NCBI RefSeq assembly: GCF_043290135.1
Contig: NC_134704.1
Span: forward strand, 8,179,501 to 8,243,500
Direction of reading: 5' to 3'
DNA length: 64,000 nt
From: Rhipicephalus microplus
Taxonomy: Eukaryota > Arthropoda > Arachnida > Ixodida > Ixodidae
Below, one piece after another: positions 48,301-60,300 of this stretch; the stretch's first letter is position 1; every line of letters begins with the position of its first letter. The position numbers and the translations under genes are program-made. The notes under the pieces are model-generated. The model had not been told where the DNA came from and did no database searches. It saw only the letters and a program-made list of their open reading frames with translations.

Positions 48301-51300
48301 ACAAATCTGCAGGCTCCACTTATGGTGATGAACTGCTCAGTGCTTGCCGCTAGCAAGACGAACTTCTGATCACACTGCAACATGGCTCACGAGGTCACAG
48401 CGTACAAATTCAAGTCAAAGTGCTCATTCATGTTAGGTTGACATCCTTGAGTCCCCTCTTTATTGAACCAAGGTTTCAATGCAGGCTAGCTAGTACATCA
48501 TGACTTTTTTGAAGGAAACATACATATGAATAGCAAGAAATGGTGTAAAAGATTAGAAGTTTGCAGTTAGATAATCTATCTCTAGTTGATGCAATACGAC
48601 CGAAGGCCTTGTGACACACGTGTCGCCATACTTGAGGATATGAAGAGCCTCAGCAACTTCTCTCACTGTCCTATCTCTGTGCCGGGACAACACCTGGGTT
48701 TCGCAAAGTAAAGGGTGACACTTGCAATCTCTGCAATGTAGGCACAGATTCCACGAAGGGTGGACCTTCAGCGATGCCCTGTGATCCATTAGACGGTTAT
48801 TCAAACACCTTTTCATTTAGTGCCAAGTAACAATGTTAATATGCACTAAAATTGTGCCGTACACAGGCCTTTAGCATTTTTACCACTACAGAAGTCTATA
48901 ATTTAAATTTCCTATGGCATAGCTTGATGTTAATGGACTTACCTTGCAAATCACAACAAACTTGGGTTCACAGGTATAGTTTCCTGCCATATCAAGCACA
49001 GACAAGTCGAAAGATGGCGTAGCACCATTTTCAAATGACAGCTGGTCTTCACTTGCAGGAAGAACCTGCAGTTCATAGGCTGGCCCTGCAAAAATCACAT
49101 TGAACACACATATGCATGCATGTAACATATTGTGGTAGAGACCACTCATAACTAGACCAGATTATAGGTAAATGCCGATTTTGTTTCTTGCGTTCCTATC
49201 ACGCCACTTTGACATATGAGCATGCATTAGAGGTTAAGAACAGCTTTTATAGTGCTTTTATAGTGCCTATAAATGCCTACTTTGGACTTTTGTGCCTAAA
49301 TTCCTATAAGTGCTTATTTTCAAAATTGGTGCCAATATGAGCACTATTTAACCTTAAATTTTGTTATCGAGTACAGTTGGAGACCGATATTCATGTTACC
49401 AGGCAAAACCGAGCTTTCCAAGCTCTGTGGGGTGCACTGGGTTAGAGTGCCTCGGGCGTGTGGCAGAGGCGAACAAGCGCATCTTGGCACGTTAGACACA
49501 AGCGCCATCTGACAGTTATCTTCGAAAACGAAGGCGTGCGCGACCGCGGAGAAAGCTGCGCGCCAGTCTCGGAGGTGCTAAGGTGTAGAATGCAAAGCGA
49601 CGGACAGGTGCCACCACCGTGTTGTCGTAGCAAAGCGTTGGAAACACCTACTTGAGCATCGCGTTGTACTGCCAGCGCAGTGCGATAAACGCTACAGTCA
49701 TTCTAGTTACTTGTGTGTGCCTCTTCTAGTATAAAGGCAGACATACAAAACATAGACCTGTTGTTATGGCGCCTCAGATATGCGCAATATTAGCTTTTTT
49801 AATTGAATATCGCACAACTATGAACGCTAAACCTTTAGCAATGTTGGTGGGTGCTGCGGATGAGGATGGCCGTTTGAGGTATTGTTAGGGCGGAAAAGAG
49901 ACAAATGTGCAGGCAGACACACAGACCAAAATTTTTCTGTCGAAGGTCCTCAAGAAAGACTATCGTCTTTAATATTTCCTGACATTCGAGCCCACCATTT
50001 AGAATCCCCTCCAGACGGCCATGGATGGACACAGTGCTGTGTGCATAATCTTTTTTTTTCTTATTTACTTTTTCTCTTTGTGGAAGTATGTAATTACTAG
50101 GCACACAGGTTATTCGCAAAACACCAATACTGCCCCTGCATGCAAAAGGGACGTGAGAAGCTCACCAGGAAGTAAGCGAATCTTGAGGGTCTGCGTGTTC
50201 TCCTCAAGGCCAGGAATTTTCACCGTCAGGTTGAAGCTCTTCACATGAAACAAATGCACAAATTCACACCCAAAGGACTTATTTATAGGTGAACACACAC
50301 ACAAAGTAAAAAGAATAGGGAGCTCATAATGAGTATAGCCAGACCTATTTATAAGAGACACTGATGAAGGTGACAAATGGGTATATGAGACACCAGTGTG
50401 CCCACATTGAACTAGGTGTTGATTAGAAAATGCATTTGTGGTACGCTTCTCATAAAAAATACCTCATATCAAAAACAAGAATCACTCCTCGGTGCATGTC
50501 TTTGATAAAATAGTTCCACTGTCAGGAGTGCAACAGCCGAAATGGAATTTGGAGCAGTTTTTATAGCAGCAAAATGTTACTTTTGGAGCACTACAGTCAA
50601 TCTCGTTATAGCGAGCCTCAGATCGGCTATTTTTTTAGATTATTGACTTTTTCGAAAATTCCCCTCCTTCCAATGGTTTTTTTTCCCTCCAATGGTTTAA
50701 TGTAAAAATATTTCACTACTATGAATTTTAGAACATCAAATGTTTCAAAATAATGTGTCATATTTTATGACCCTTATATCTTCCCAACACTTCAAAATAA
50801 CGAATGGCGATTTTAAAAAGTTACTCACGACTGTGAAAGTAATGCCCATCTCTGTGCCGGCCACTATCATCATCATCAAAATGTCCACGAATTTCTTTAT
50901 GTGCCTGCCCTATTCAAATGTGCAATAGTACTTGTTTATTGCGCCAAGCTTTGCCCCGTTGCCTTTGCCTTTCGTCGGCCAGCTTCACTCGTGCACTTGT
51001 TACACGGCTGTTTTCTAGCCTTTTGATTGGTGGTTGAGCATGACCACGAAAAGATTGCTACGACAGAATGAAAAATGCGATGCGACGTTAAGTTGCCGAT
51101 GATTACCGGTGCATGATTCACTGACACTGGAGCACTATGCACAATGAGGCGACGAAGCACGCACATGACTTAGCTGACGACTGACAAGACTGATAAAGTT
51201 TGTTGTAATAAAAAAAAAATGCCCATGAGACCAAAGACGGCATTAGCACAGTGCGTGCGAACTAACATGAAGAATCCATATTTAATGCCGATGCTTCGCA

Positions 51301-54300
51301 GTGCGTAGGAAGGATGCGCACGCTTAAGTGTTGTGGGGTCTCGGCGAGGCGAACGCGCGCACCGCCACGCCACGCTCTCGGAGTGAACGGACACAGTTGA
51401 CACGATCGGTACCAAGCACACAACATACATACATTTATTAACTAATTTAGACGACGATATCGTCCGCCGAATGATACACCAATTTCAACTAACACGCTAC
51501 CATACAAACAACATAACGCAGGGACACACTAAACACACAATAACATGATGAACCCACACTAACACACCCAACACACTAGCACATACCCAAGGCGGCGTCG
51601 CCAACGCCTGACCTTACACGCGGGACCCCGGCGCGAAGCCCGCGGTGCCGAGCACCGGGGACCCGCGCTACAGACAACCGTTCGCGGCAGCCGCCACGCG
51701 CAGAAGAGGCTCGCTCAACGCTCGCCCACCGCCAAGGCCTGCCTTCCGCCAGGGGCCACTGCCGGCGCTACCGCTCTACCAACAGTGGTACTCAAAAAGC
51801 GAACACAACGCCATCTGTCGCCCGGCGGTGGTCACCACCGAAACGAAGCCTTGGGGCGAGCCACGTGCGCCACGCGGCGCAGACAACTTTACAGGGGGGG
51901 GGGGGGGGGGTGTCAGCACCCCCACAGTGTTCAGTTCGTCTTTCAGCATTAGCAGCCCGCATTAAGGTAGATTGAGCTCTTCCTCAAAAAAAAACATACA
52001 CTGGTTCCGTAATAATTAGTGTTTGCTTGTTTTTTCACACTCACTTGAGCATGAAGCTGTTGCGAATGTATACACAGTACAGGTACGCTACTCGCGTGTT
52101 TGCGTTTACGCTTTTTGCGCTAACTTCCAATTCTTTCACAATGACTTTTCAAAATAATGAATGATCTTTAGTGGTACCTTGAGATTTGATTGAGATTTCA
52201 CTGTACAATATGAATTTGGAGCAGGTTAGGGGAAAAAAAAAAACATCCATTTTTTATCACGAAAGATCAAATCTGAAATAATATAAAAGAGCTTACCTTT
52301 AGAAAAAGAAAATTATGGACAAACCTAATTACTGTTCTAATGATGCATTCCACCCTTTTAAGATGCCTGCCGCTACAGAAAAAGCAACTGTCAACACAGC
52401 GAGCAAATAGCGTCTTTTGCTGATTTTTATGAAGAATATTGGACACGTTTCTTAATACGCCCTGTATATGGCACCATGGTTTAAGGTTAGGGTATGCCCA
52501 CTTGGACTGATCGGTGACACAAACTGCGGGCTTCAAACATGACCTCCATGATCTCACTGACCACATGATCTCACTCAAGTAGCGCAATTGAGAAATTGAG
52601 GCAGGATAGACATTTGGCGCAGTGTGGCACAATTTCAGCAAATATTATGGTTTTGGTGCAGCTCGGCGCAAAAAAGAGGAATTGTATCAAATTGGTGCAA
52701 TTGCCGCAACTGTTGCACCCCTCCACTGTAAATGCATCTATCTTTTAACACTATGAAAATAGGGCAACTTACCTTTCCCGAGTTTGACTCAACAATCCCC
52801 TTGGCCACAATTCCCTTGATTATCAGTGTGTTGCCTTTGGCTTGGACACTGTCATAGGATAATTCCAGGCCACTTTTCATAGAAAGAAGCAAATACAATA
52901 GCTATGTTATCATAGCATAATGTCTAAAGAAAGAAATTTCTTTGTTCCTGTACACTACAGAATAGATGATCAGTTCTACATGTTTAAATCGAAAGTGCTG
53001 CAATGAGGATTAGTTCACCCCAAGTCCCCCGCCGAGCAACACAACGAATAACTGCCAAGAGGTAGCAATTAAGCAGCTTACTTGGCCTTGAGCTCTGGTC
53101 TGAGGTCTGGAGATGGCTTGGTTGAGTTGCCATACTTATCAAGAAAGTCCAGCGGGATCTGGAAGGGTGTGCCAACACGAAATGGGCCCTCCAAGTAACC
53201 CACATTGAACTTGTCCGGTGCAGCCTCTGCAGGGGGGCAAAGCAACAGGTATGTGAAAAATAGGGAAAAAAATGCTTAACTAATACAGCCCACTGAATTC
53301 GTAATGTGAGAAGGCAACAAAGTACTGCAACCCCATCCCTGCAGACTACACAGTGCTACACTGAATTTTTCCAGACTTTCAATTCCAATTCTGTAGATAA
53401 AATTAAAAATTTTCAGCACCATACTCACTATGACATCTAGATTTTCTTTTTTCAATAAACACCATCTTTTTATCTTATTACTAGTAGATAAATTAGACTA
53501 CTTTATTCTACCTTATTTATTCGTATCTAGGCTGATAGGTGCTTTTTTTTTTATTTCTTTGTATCAAACTCCAGGGTCAACTTACATTCGAGGATTTTAA
53601 AAAATGCACTATTTTTCATTGAAAAAAGTGGTGCACAAATAGTGCCACTTAGATGGTATAACAGCTGTTAGAAGCTGGGCGACACTTGGCTTAAGTACAT
53701 ATGCGAGGCCACCATTTTGATATTTGTGGCGAGTGCGGAGGCAAACTGTTTGCCGATTCGATTCGCGCTTCGAGAGACCTGTGCGTGGCATAGCTCAATA
53801 GCACCTAAGAGGCGGTGTCATTATAGTGCCCCTTATAAAAGGAAAATTGTCATAGCCACGAAGTCGTCGCCCAACGTTCAAGCCAGGCGAGACTTTGGAG
53901 TCTACAAAAAAAAAATGTGCATCGCTGGTGGGCTGCAGCGTGGGACGACATACCAGGAACATTGAATGTACGCTCTTTTAAGAAGTGCCGCATATTTAGT
54001 GAGATTGTTGGCACCGAGGATTGTGCACTGTTGAAGACAGTGTCGAGAGAAACAGAAACGACTCAGAATGAGCACAGCGTCTTCGTGATGCAAATACAGT
54101 CAAATCTCGATAATTCGAACTCGAAGGGGCCCGAAAATTTGTTCGAATTAAAAGAAGTTCAAATTAATGAAAGCTTAATACACGGAGGGCTGTCCATGCA
54201 GTGGCGCATGTGCATTGAGCTAACACGCGAGGGGGAAGTTTCAGAAGACTTACATTTATTCACAAATCACAAGACATTCGTCATTAATTGAAGTAATCAG

Positions 54301-57300
54301 TGATGTGCATCTGCACACGTTCGCCTTGCAGTGAGTCAATCAATTCCGCACGCAGCTTGTAATGCATTTCTACTTCGGCTTCAGCATTCTCCTGGCGAGA
54401 GAAGTTGTGCACGGAAATGTTCGCCGACATGCCGCAGCCGCAGGATGGCCAGCACGTGACGAGAAAGGAGGAGCGTCTCCACGCAAAGAGAAGTGAATCG
54501 ACATTTGAGAAAAAACCAACACTCCACGGCAGCTTTTTTTGTTTTTTGCTTTCTTCGCGCGTGTCGTTCAAAGGAGAATGGTTACGCGGCAGGGATGAGA
54601 AAGAGGGAAGCGTAGCAACGGCGCGTGAGGGACCCCCCTCCCCACCTCAAGGCGCAGAGCCGTGCTCCCGCAAGGGCTGCAGAAGATAGTGCCTTTTTCC
54701 TTTCCTTCAGCCACACATTCATTCAACCCAGCGACAGCTTTCTTTTTTTTTTCCCTCTCTCTCTTCGCGCACGGCGTTGGAAAGAGATGGGTCATTACGT
54801 GGCAGGGACGAAAAAGGGAGAAGCTTAACATGGGCGCATCACAGATCGGCATTTGAGAAAGAGCACACCTTCCACCGCACCCTTTTCTCTTTTTTTTCTT
54901 TTCCTTCGCATGCAGCGTTGAGGTGTTGCAGGTGCCGCCGCGAGATCGAGCAGGGTGCTGAGAGCATTTTGGGAGCGCAGTATGTTCGAATTAACCGTCG
55001 CAAGTGCTTGCGCGTTTGAATTACTGGGCGTTTTCGCCCATTGGAATAAACATAGCTTTGACAGGACCTCATCGTGAGTTCGAATTAACCGGAAGTTTGA
55101 ATTAAGCATGTTCGAATTAATGAGATGCAATTGTAACTAGAAGGGACGCGAAAAGAAAACAAGACAACAATGCAACGCACGCAACAGGAATAGCGGCTGT
55201 ATAATTGTTGAGTTATTTGCATCATGCTTTGCTGCTTTGCTTTATCTACATGTTCAATAAATGTTTTCTCTTTGTGAACGCTGTCTTTGCTGTTTAGTTC
55301 GGCCTACAATCGAGGAAAGTTTTTTTTTTTTTTTTTTCGGGCTTCTGACTTTAGGGAGTCAGCTCATAATTGGGGTCGGTCTTGATCTGAGTAAATATTA
55401 TAATACAATAAGCTAGCATTTTTTGGATTCTGCTTTAACCAGGTCACAACCATAGCTCCAGTTTAATATAGCAACATATTAGCAGTGGGCTTCTTTATGT
55501 GATTCTTTGAATTTTAAGCTCCGATTCAACTTTCATTGTGCGGAAAGCCTACTCTTAAAAACTTTAAAATTCTTCATTATTAAACTGTCAAAGTTTTTTT
55601 TTCCAAACCAGATTACTAAGTGTGGCTCATCACGATGATTGGGAATGTATGCAATAAAACAATAATAAATGTTCTAGACCCAGTGAACAAAAGTTACAGC
55701 ATGATCAACATTTGCAAATGAATCAAATGTCAAGATAAGGTATCTCAATGTTCAATATGCAATAACTTTCTTTGAATAAATTTAGAACATCTACTTCTGT
55801 TTCCTTGAACACAGTTCTCATTTTAGATTATCATGACATGACAATTCATTTTGTAACACGCTCAGTGTCAGAATATTAATGCTCCAAAAATACAAATAAT
55901 AACAACTGACGGAGCGCAACGTTATAAACCTGTGGAGGTCCTAGCACCTCCTGTAAAGTCGTTTGCACCTCGAAGCACACGTGTTTCTTGCATAGGTTGC
56001 ATTTGAGGCTCACAACTATTGAGCATGTAGGTGGCGTTGTGCTCGCAAGCGTTTATCACCACCATTATCATCATCGGCGGCAAGCCTTGGTGGTGGTAGA
56101 AAAGAGAGAAGCGGTTATTTCGCGTGTGGCAGTCGGACCAAGCTGTTGTCTCTCGCGGTGGGCCCGCCAGAACGGCGCCGCTGGTCGTTGATCGCGGGCC
56201 TGCGAGTGAGTCAAGCGTTGGCGACGCCGCCTTGAGTGTGTTCTTGGGTTTGTCATGTTATTGAGTGTTTATTTATTTATTTATTAGTGCAACCTACATC
56301 GCCCAAGTAGGCATTATTATAGGGGGTGAGGGAAAAAAAGCAGTATTACAGTCGAACAAAGCGCACAGTTGCGCCGTCGAAAATGGCATACATTTGCGCA
56401 GGAGCTACTGCGCATTCACAAAAAGCACAAATCTTGTAGAGACAAACAAAAAGCATCGAATGGAAGATCAACACGTGTATCCAAATTATTTCATTCGCGA
56501 ATGATCAAAGGAAAAAAAGATAAGACACCAGTACAGCAGCTGACCTCGCAGATTTTTTTTTTAAGTGATCATTTCTATGTGACACATAGTGTGGGCTCAT
56601 CATGTATAAACCCTTGTTAATGCGGATTTCACCACAGAATATAGAATGAAAAAACTTTAATTGCAAAAATTTCCTGTGCTGCTCAAGAGGCTTCCATCCT
56701 AAGTTATTCTTAATGCATGTAACACTGGAGTTCAAATTGTAATTATTACTGACAAAGCGCGCGGCACGGTTTTGTATGTGTTCAAGTTTATAGATTAGAG
56801 TCTGACGATGAGTATCCCACACTGTACAGGCATATTCAAGGATAGCTCGGACATTTGTAACATACAAAGCCTCTTTCAGGCTTTTTGGGGCAGATATGAA
56901 ATTGCGTTTAATAAAGTTTAACACACTGTTGGCCTTGCCAGTTACAAAACCTATATGCTTATTCTAAGATAAATCGACAGACAAGTATACACCAAGGTAT
57001 TTAAAATGTTCAACATGGTCAAGTTGTGCTCCTGACAAGTTGTAGGACGAGTGAAAAGGTTTTCGTTTTCTGGTAAAACTAAGGAAGCAACATTTTTTTA
57101 CATTCAAACACATCTTCCATTTTTCACACCACCTTACCACACTGTCAAGATCATACTGTAAAGCACACATATCGTCCATATTGTGTATTGATCCATAAAT
57201 AACACAATAATTCGCGTACAGCCTCACGTTTGATGTTAGCATCTCTGACAAGTCATTAATATGCCCAATACCGAACTCTGTGGCAGCACGGAAGTTACGC

Positions 57301-60300
57301 TGACGTATGAAGAAGATTAACCATTTACTCAGACGGGCTGTTTCCTAGAAAATAAATAATCCCTCAACCAACCAAGAAAAGATGCAAGCAGACCTAAAAG
57401 AGAGAATTTATGTAATAAAAGAGCATGTGAAACGGAGCATGTGAGACTTCGCGATGGGAAGTGTTGTGTGATATTGCACTAGGTTTAGGTTGTTCAGCAT
57501 GTTGATCACGATTGATGTTATAGTAATTTGGCTAAAGATATCGTCATTCTAAAGGTAGTTAAATAAATGTGTGTTGTTCGGGTTCGTTCCGACCGAGTCT
57601 ACTCTGTCTGTTCACTCCAAGAGCGTGGTGCTCACCATTTCGACACCTCCACAAACCACGATATGATTATGAGAGACTCTGTAGTAAAGAGCTCCGTAAA
57701 TTTTGACCACCATCATTTCTTTACTGTGCATCTGAATCAGGCCACACGGGCCTCAAGCATTTTAGCTTTCGTCAAAAAATAAGGCCGCAGTGATAGGGAT
57801 TTGATCCCACGACCTGCCAGTCAACAGTTAAAAATCGCACCCACTAGCCCATCGTGGCAGTTAATACTCACAAAAAGGCACATAAAGTCTTTTGACATTA
57901 AAAAAATTACACCCATTAGACAAATACTATTGTATAGCGCGGAATATAGGCAAAGATTTTTTTTTATTGTCATTAAAAAGTCACCTCTCGCCCTATATAC
58001 CGTATTTCCTCGCTTAATCCTCGCACTCGCATAATTCTCGCACCCCCCACATCGCCCAACAAGAATACGAATTTTTTTTTTCCTCGAGTAATTATAGCAC
58101 CCTCAAAAACTGCCGCAATAATGTCGTCTGCTTGTTCCAGCCACTGATGATAATAGTGCGTGTCATCTGGTGCCATCTCTTAAGCACCAATCATACTATT
58201 ACTGCACGGAGATTTAATCCAATCCAAGCCAAGCCAAAGTGGCAAGTGCGCGTTATGGCGTGTTTTGTATGTTGTGTTGGTAATCCTGTCGCGTTATGGG
58301 GCGATACTGAAGCTACACGGCTGCTTTCAAGTCGAAAGTAATAGATCATGCACTAAGCAACGACAACAGGGCCACCGGTAGGCCCTTCGGAGTCTATGAG
58401 TTATGTGTTCGGTACTGGTGACGGCAGCTGAAAGCCACCAAGAAGCGTTGGGCCTGCCGTGCGCCTAAAACTGGCATTGATCGTAAACTTTATTTCTTCA
58501 GAAGGAAAGTGCGGACGATTCTATTAAATAGCCATCAGCCCAATACTGACGTCCTACACTTACCTTTTGAGGGCTCCTGTTGCGCGACGAATGCTACCGC
58601 TACGGCCGCAACACCCACAAGCTTTGCGTATGGTATTCTAATTCTCAACGATTTGCTTGCACTTTTAGTGTCTCAAATAAATCTTGCCTTGTGTTGAACC
58701 AGTGCTTTTAACGTTGAGGTAAGTTTTAATTAGTACTTCTCAAAGCTTGCTGTTAGTTGCTGGAGTGAGAATCCCGATTTGCGACCACTTCGTTTTCTAT
58801 TTTGCACTGTACGTTTTCGTAGAAAGTTTTCTCCGCGTAATTCGAGCACCCCGAACTTTGCATCGGTTTTCCGCCAAAAAAAGTGCGAGGATTATGCGAG
58901 TAAATACGGTACCGGCCCTTGGCATAAACTGAGTGATCGTCTGGCAACAGGGAGCATTGCATGCTTTTTGGCCATCAGCATCGACATCGCCTATATGGGC
59001 CGACACCCGGTACATTCTCTGCCGATGCCATTTTTCTTTTCTTGTTTATTCAGTGTACCTAACGAGTGGCAACCTTGCTCTGCGGCCAGCTATGAATACT
59101 GGGACGCATTGCCATTTCACCGCCGCATTTAAGAGAAAAGCCTCAGGCACTGGTGCAACGAAATATCCAAACTGTCGGCATGTAACGTGCAGAAGGCGTA
59201 GTTTCGCGGTCGTCAAGCTGTGCCCTCGGAACTCGAGGTCAAAGTGGCGGATTTTATCGGCGAGTACTGTGCCAGGTCCCTGCCAGTGAATGTAGATATC
59301 ATTCGCACAAAAGCCGTCGAGCTTGCCCGTGAAGCTGGTCTAACGAGAAAAAAATTTCAAGGGGTCCATTTATTGGGTCAGCCGTTTCATGCGATGCAAG
59401 GGAATTGCCCTTCAATGGCACTCGTCAATCTGCCAGAAGCTGCCCGAGGTATACAAGGACAAGTTCGTAGAGTTTCAAATCTACGTGAATACCCTCCGAT
59501 GGCAGCATGGCTACATGTTATGCCAGATTGGCAACACCAATGAAACGCCGGTGCGGTTTGGTATCGACCAGAAGCAAGCACTCGCGCTTCACCGGAATGT
59601 TTTCCTGCACCGCTGACCGCAAAGTTCCCCTGCTCATAATCTTTAAGCGGAGGACGTTGCCGAAGGAGGCCTTCCTATGGAATGTCGTCGTCCGCGTGAA
59701 CGAAAAGGGGTACACGGACGAAGCATTAATGCGCGAGTGGATCCGCACAGTGTGGAACCGGTGGCCCAGAGCCCTCCTGAAGCACCAGGACATGCTTGTG
59801 TTAGATGCATTTCGCAACAGTTGATGCATCAGTAAAGGAGATGCTTCGCGACGAGAAGACCGATCTTGTCGTCACTTCGGGAGGGACGACGTCAGCCCTA
59901 TAACTGCTGGACGTCGTCAAGCTTCTTAAGGACGACGTCAGCACTTCCTTAAGAAGCTTTTTAAGGCCATGTACGTGTGTAATACACTGAATGAATGGCT
60001 GGCGAAAACCTGCGGGCCCTGACAGGCTGGCTGCGCAGGCCATCTCTCGCGACAGTTTGTGGTTGGGTGTCCGGGGCATGGAGGTCTCTGCCTGAATAAA
60101 TGGTGGTGCACACATTTAAGAAGTGCTGCATCAGCAATGCTCTCAACGGCACAGAGGACAACATGTTACAGGAGGCATCTAGTGAAAAGCAGATGCCCTC
60201 GGAAGAGAGCTCCAACAGCTCGGAGGACTGAATTAAGTGAATCAGTGAAACATTCCGCGTTTTTCTTCTTTTGCTAGTCAAGTTAAATGGGTCGACCTAT

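Larger units (their letters stand above)
53511..55400 (+). mobile_element. Pogo-type derivative split by a Tigger-like insertion
   Basis: The left end TA|ccttatttattcgtatct and the right end gatctgagtaaatatta|TA are inverted relatives. After the left end, HYSAPYKRKIVIATKSSPNV and QARRDFGVYKKK (about 53818-53920) is the N-terminal helix-turn-helix of a pogo-type transposase. The core is missing. The insert is 54097-55133. Confidence 0.65.
55931..57653 (+). mobile_element. Solo LTR, TGTGGAGG family, copy 2, split by a LINE
   Basis: Begins TGTGGAGGTCCTAGCACCTC and ends ...tcgacacctccaca. It is flanked by AACC on both sides (55927-55930, 57654-57657), a perfect 4-bp target duplication. The LTR text stops near 56258 and resumes near 57435, the gap being filled by a LINE. 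The LTR itself is about 560 bp. Confidence 0.88.

Noticed and set aside
51645..51965. 106-codon plus-strand open frame, arginine- and proline-rich
   Set aside because: Lies in the GC-rich solo LTR at 51332-51926, whose orientation is the other strand.
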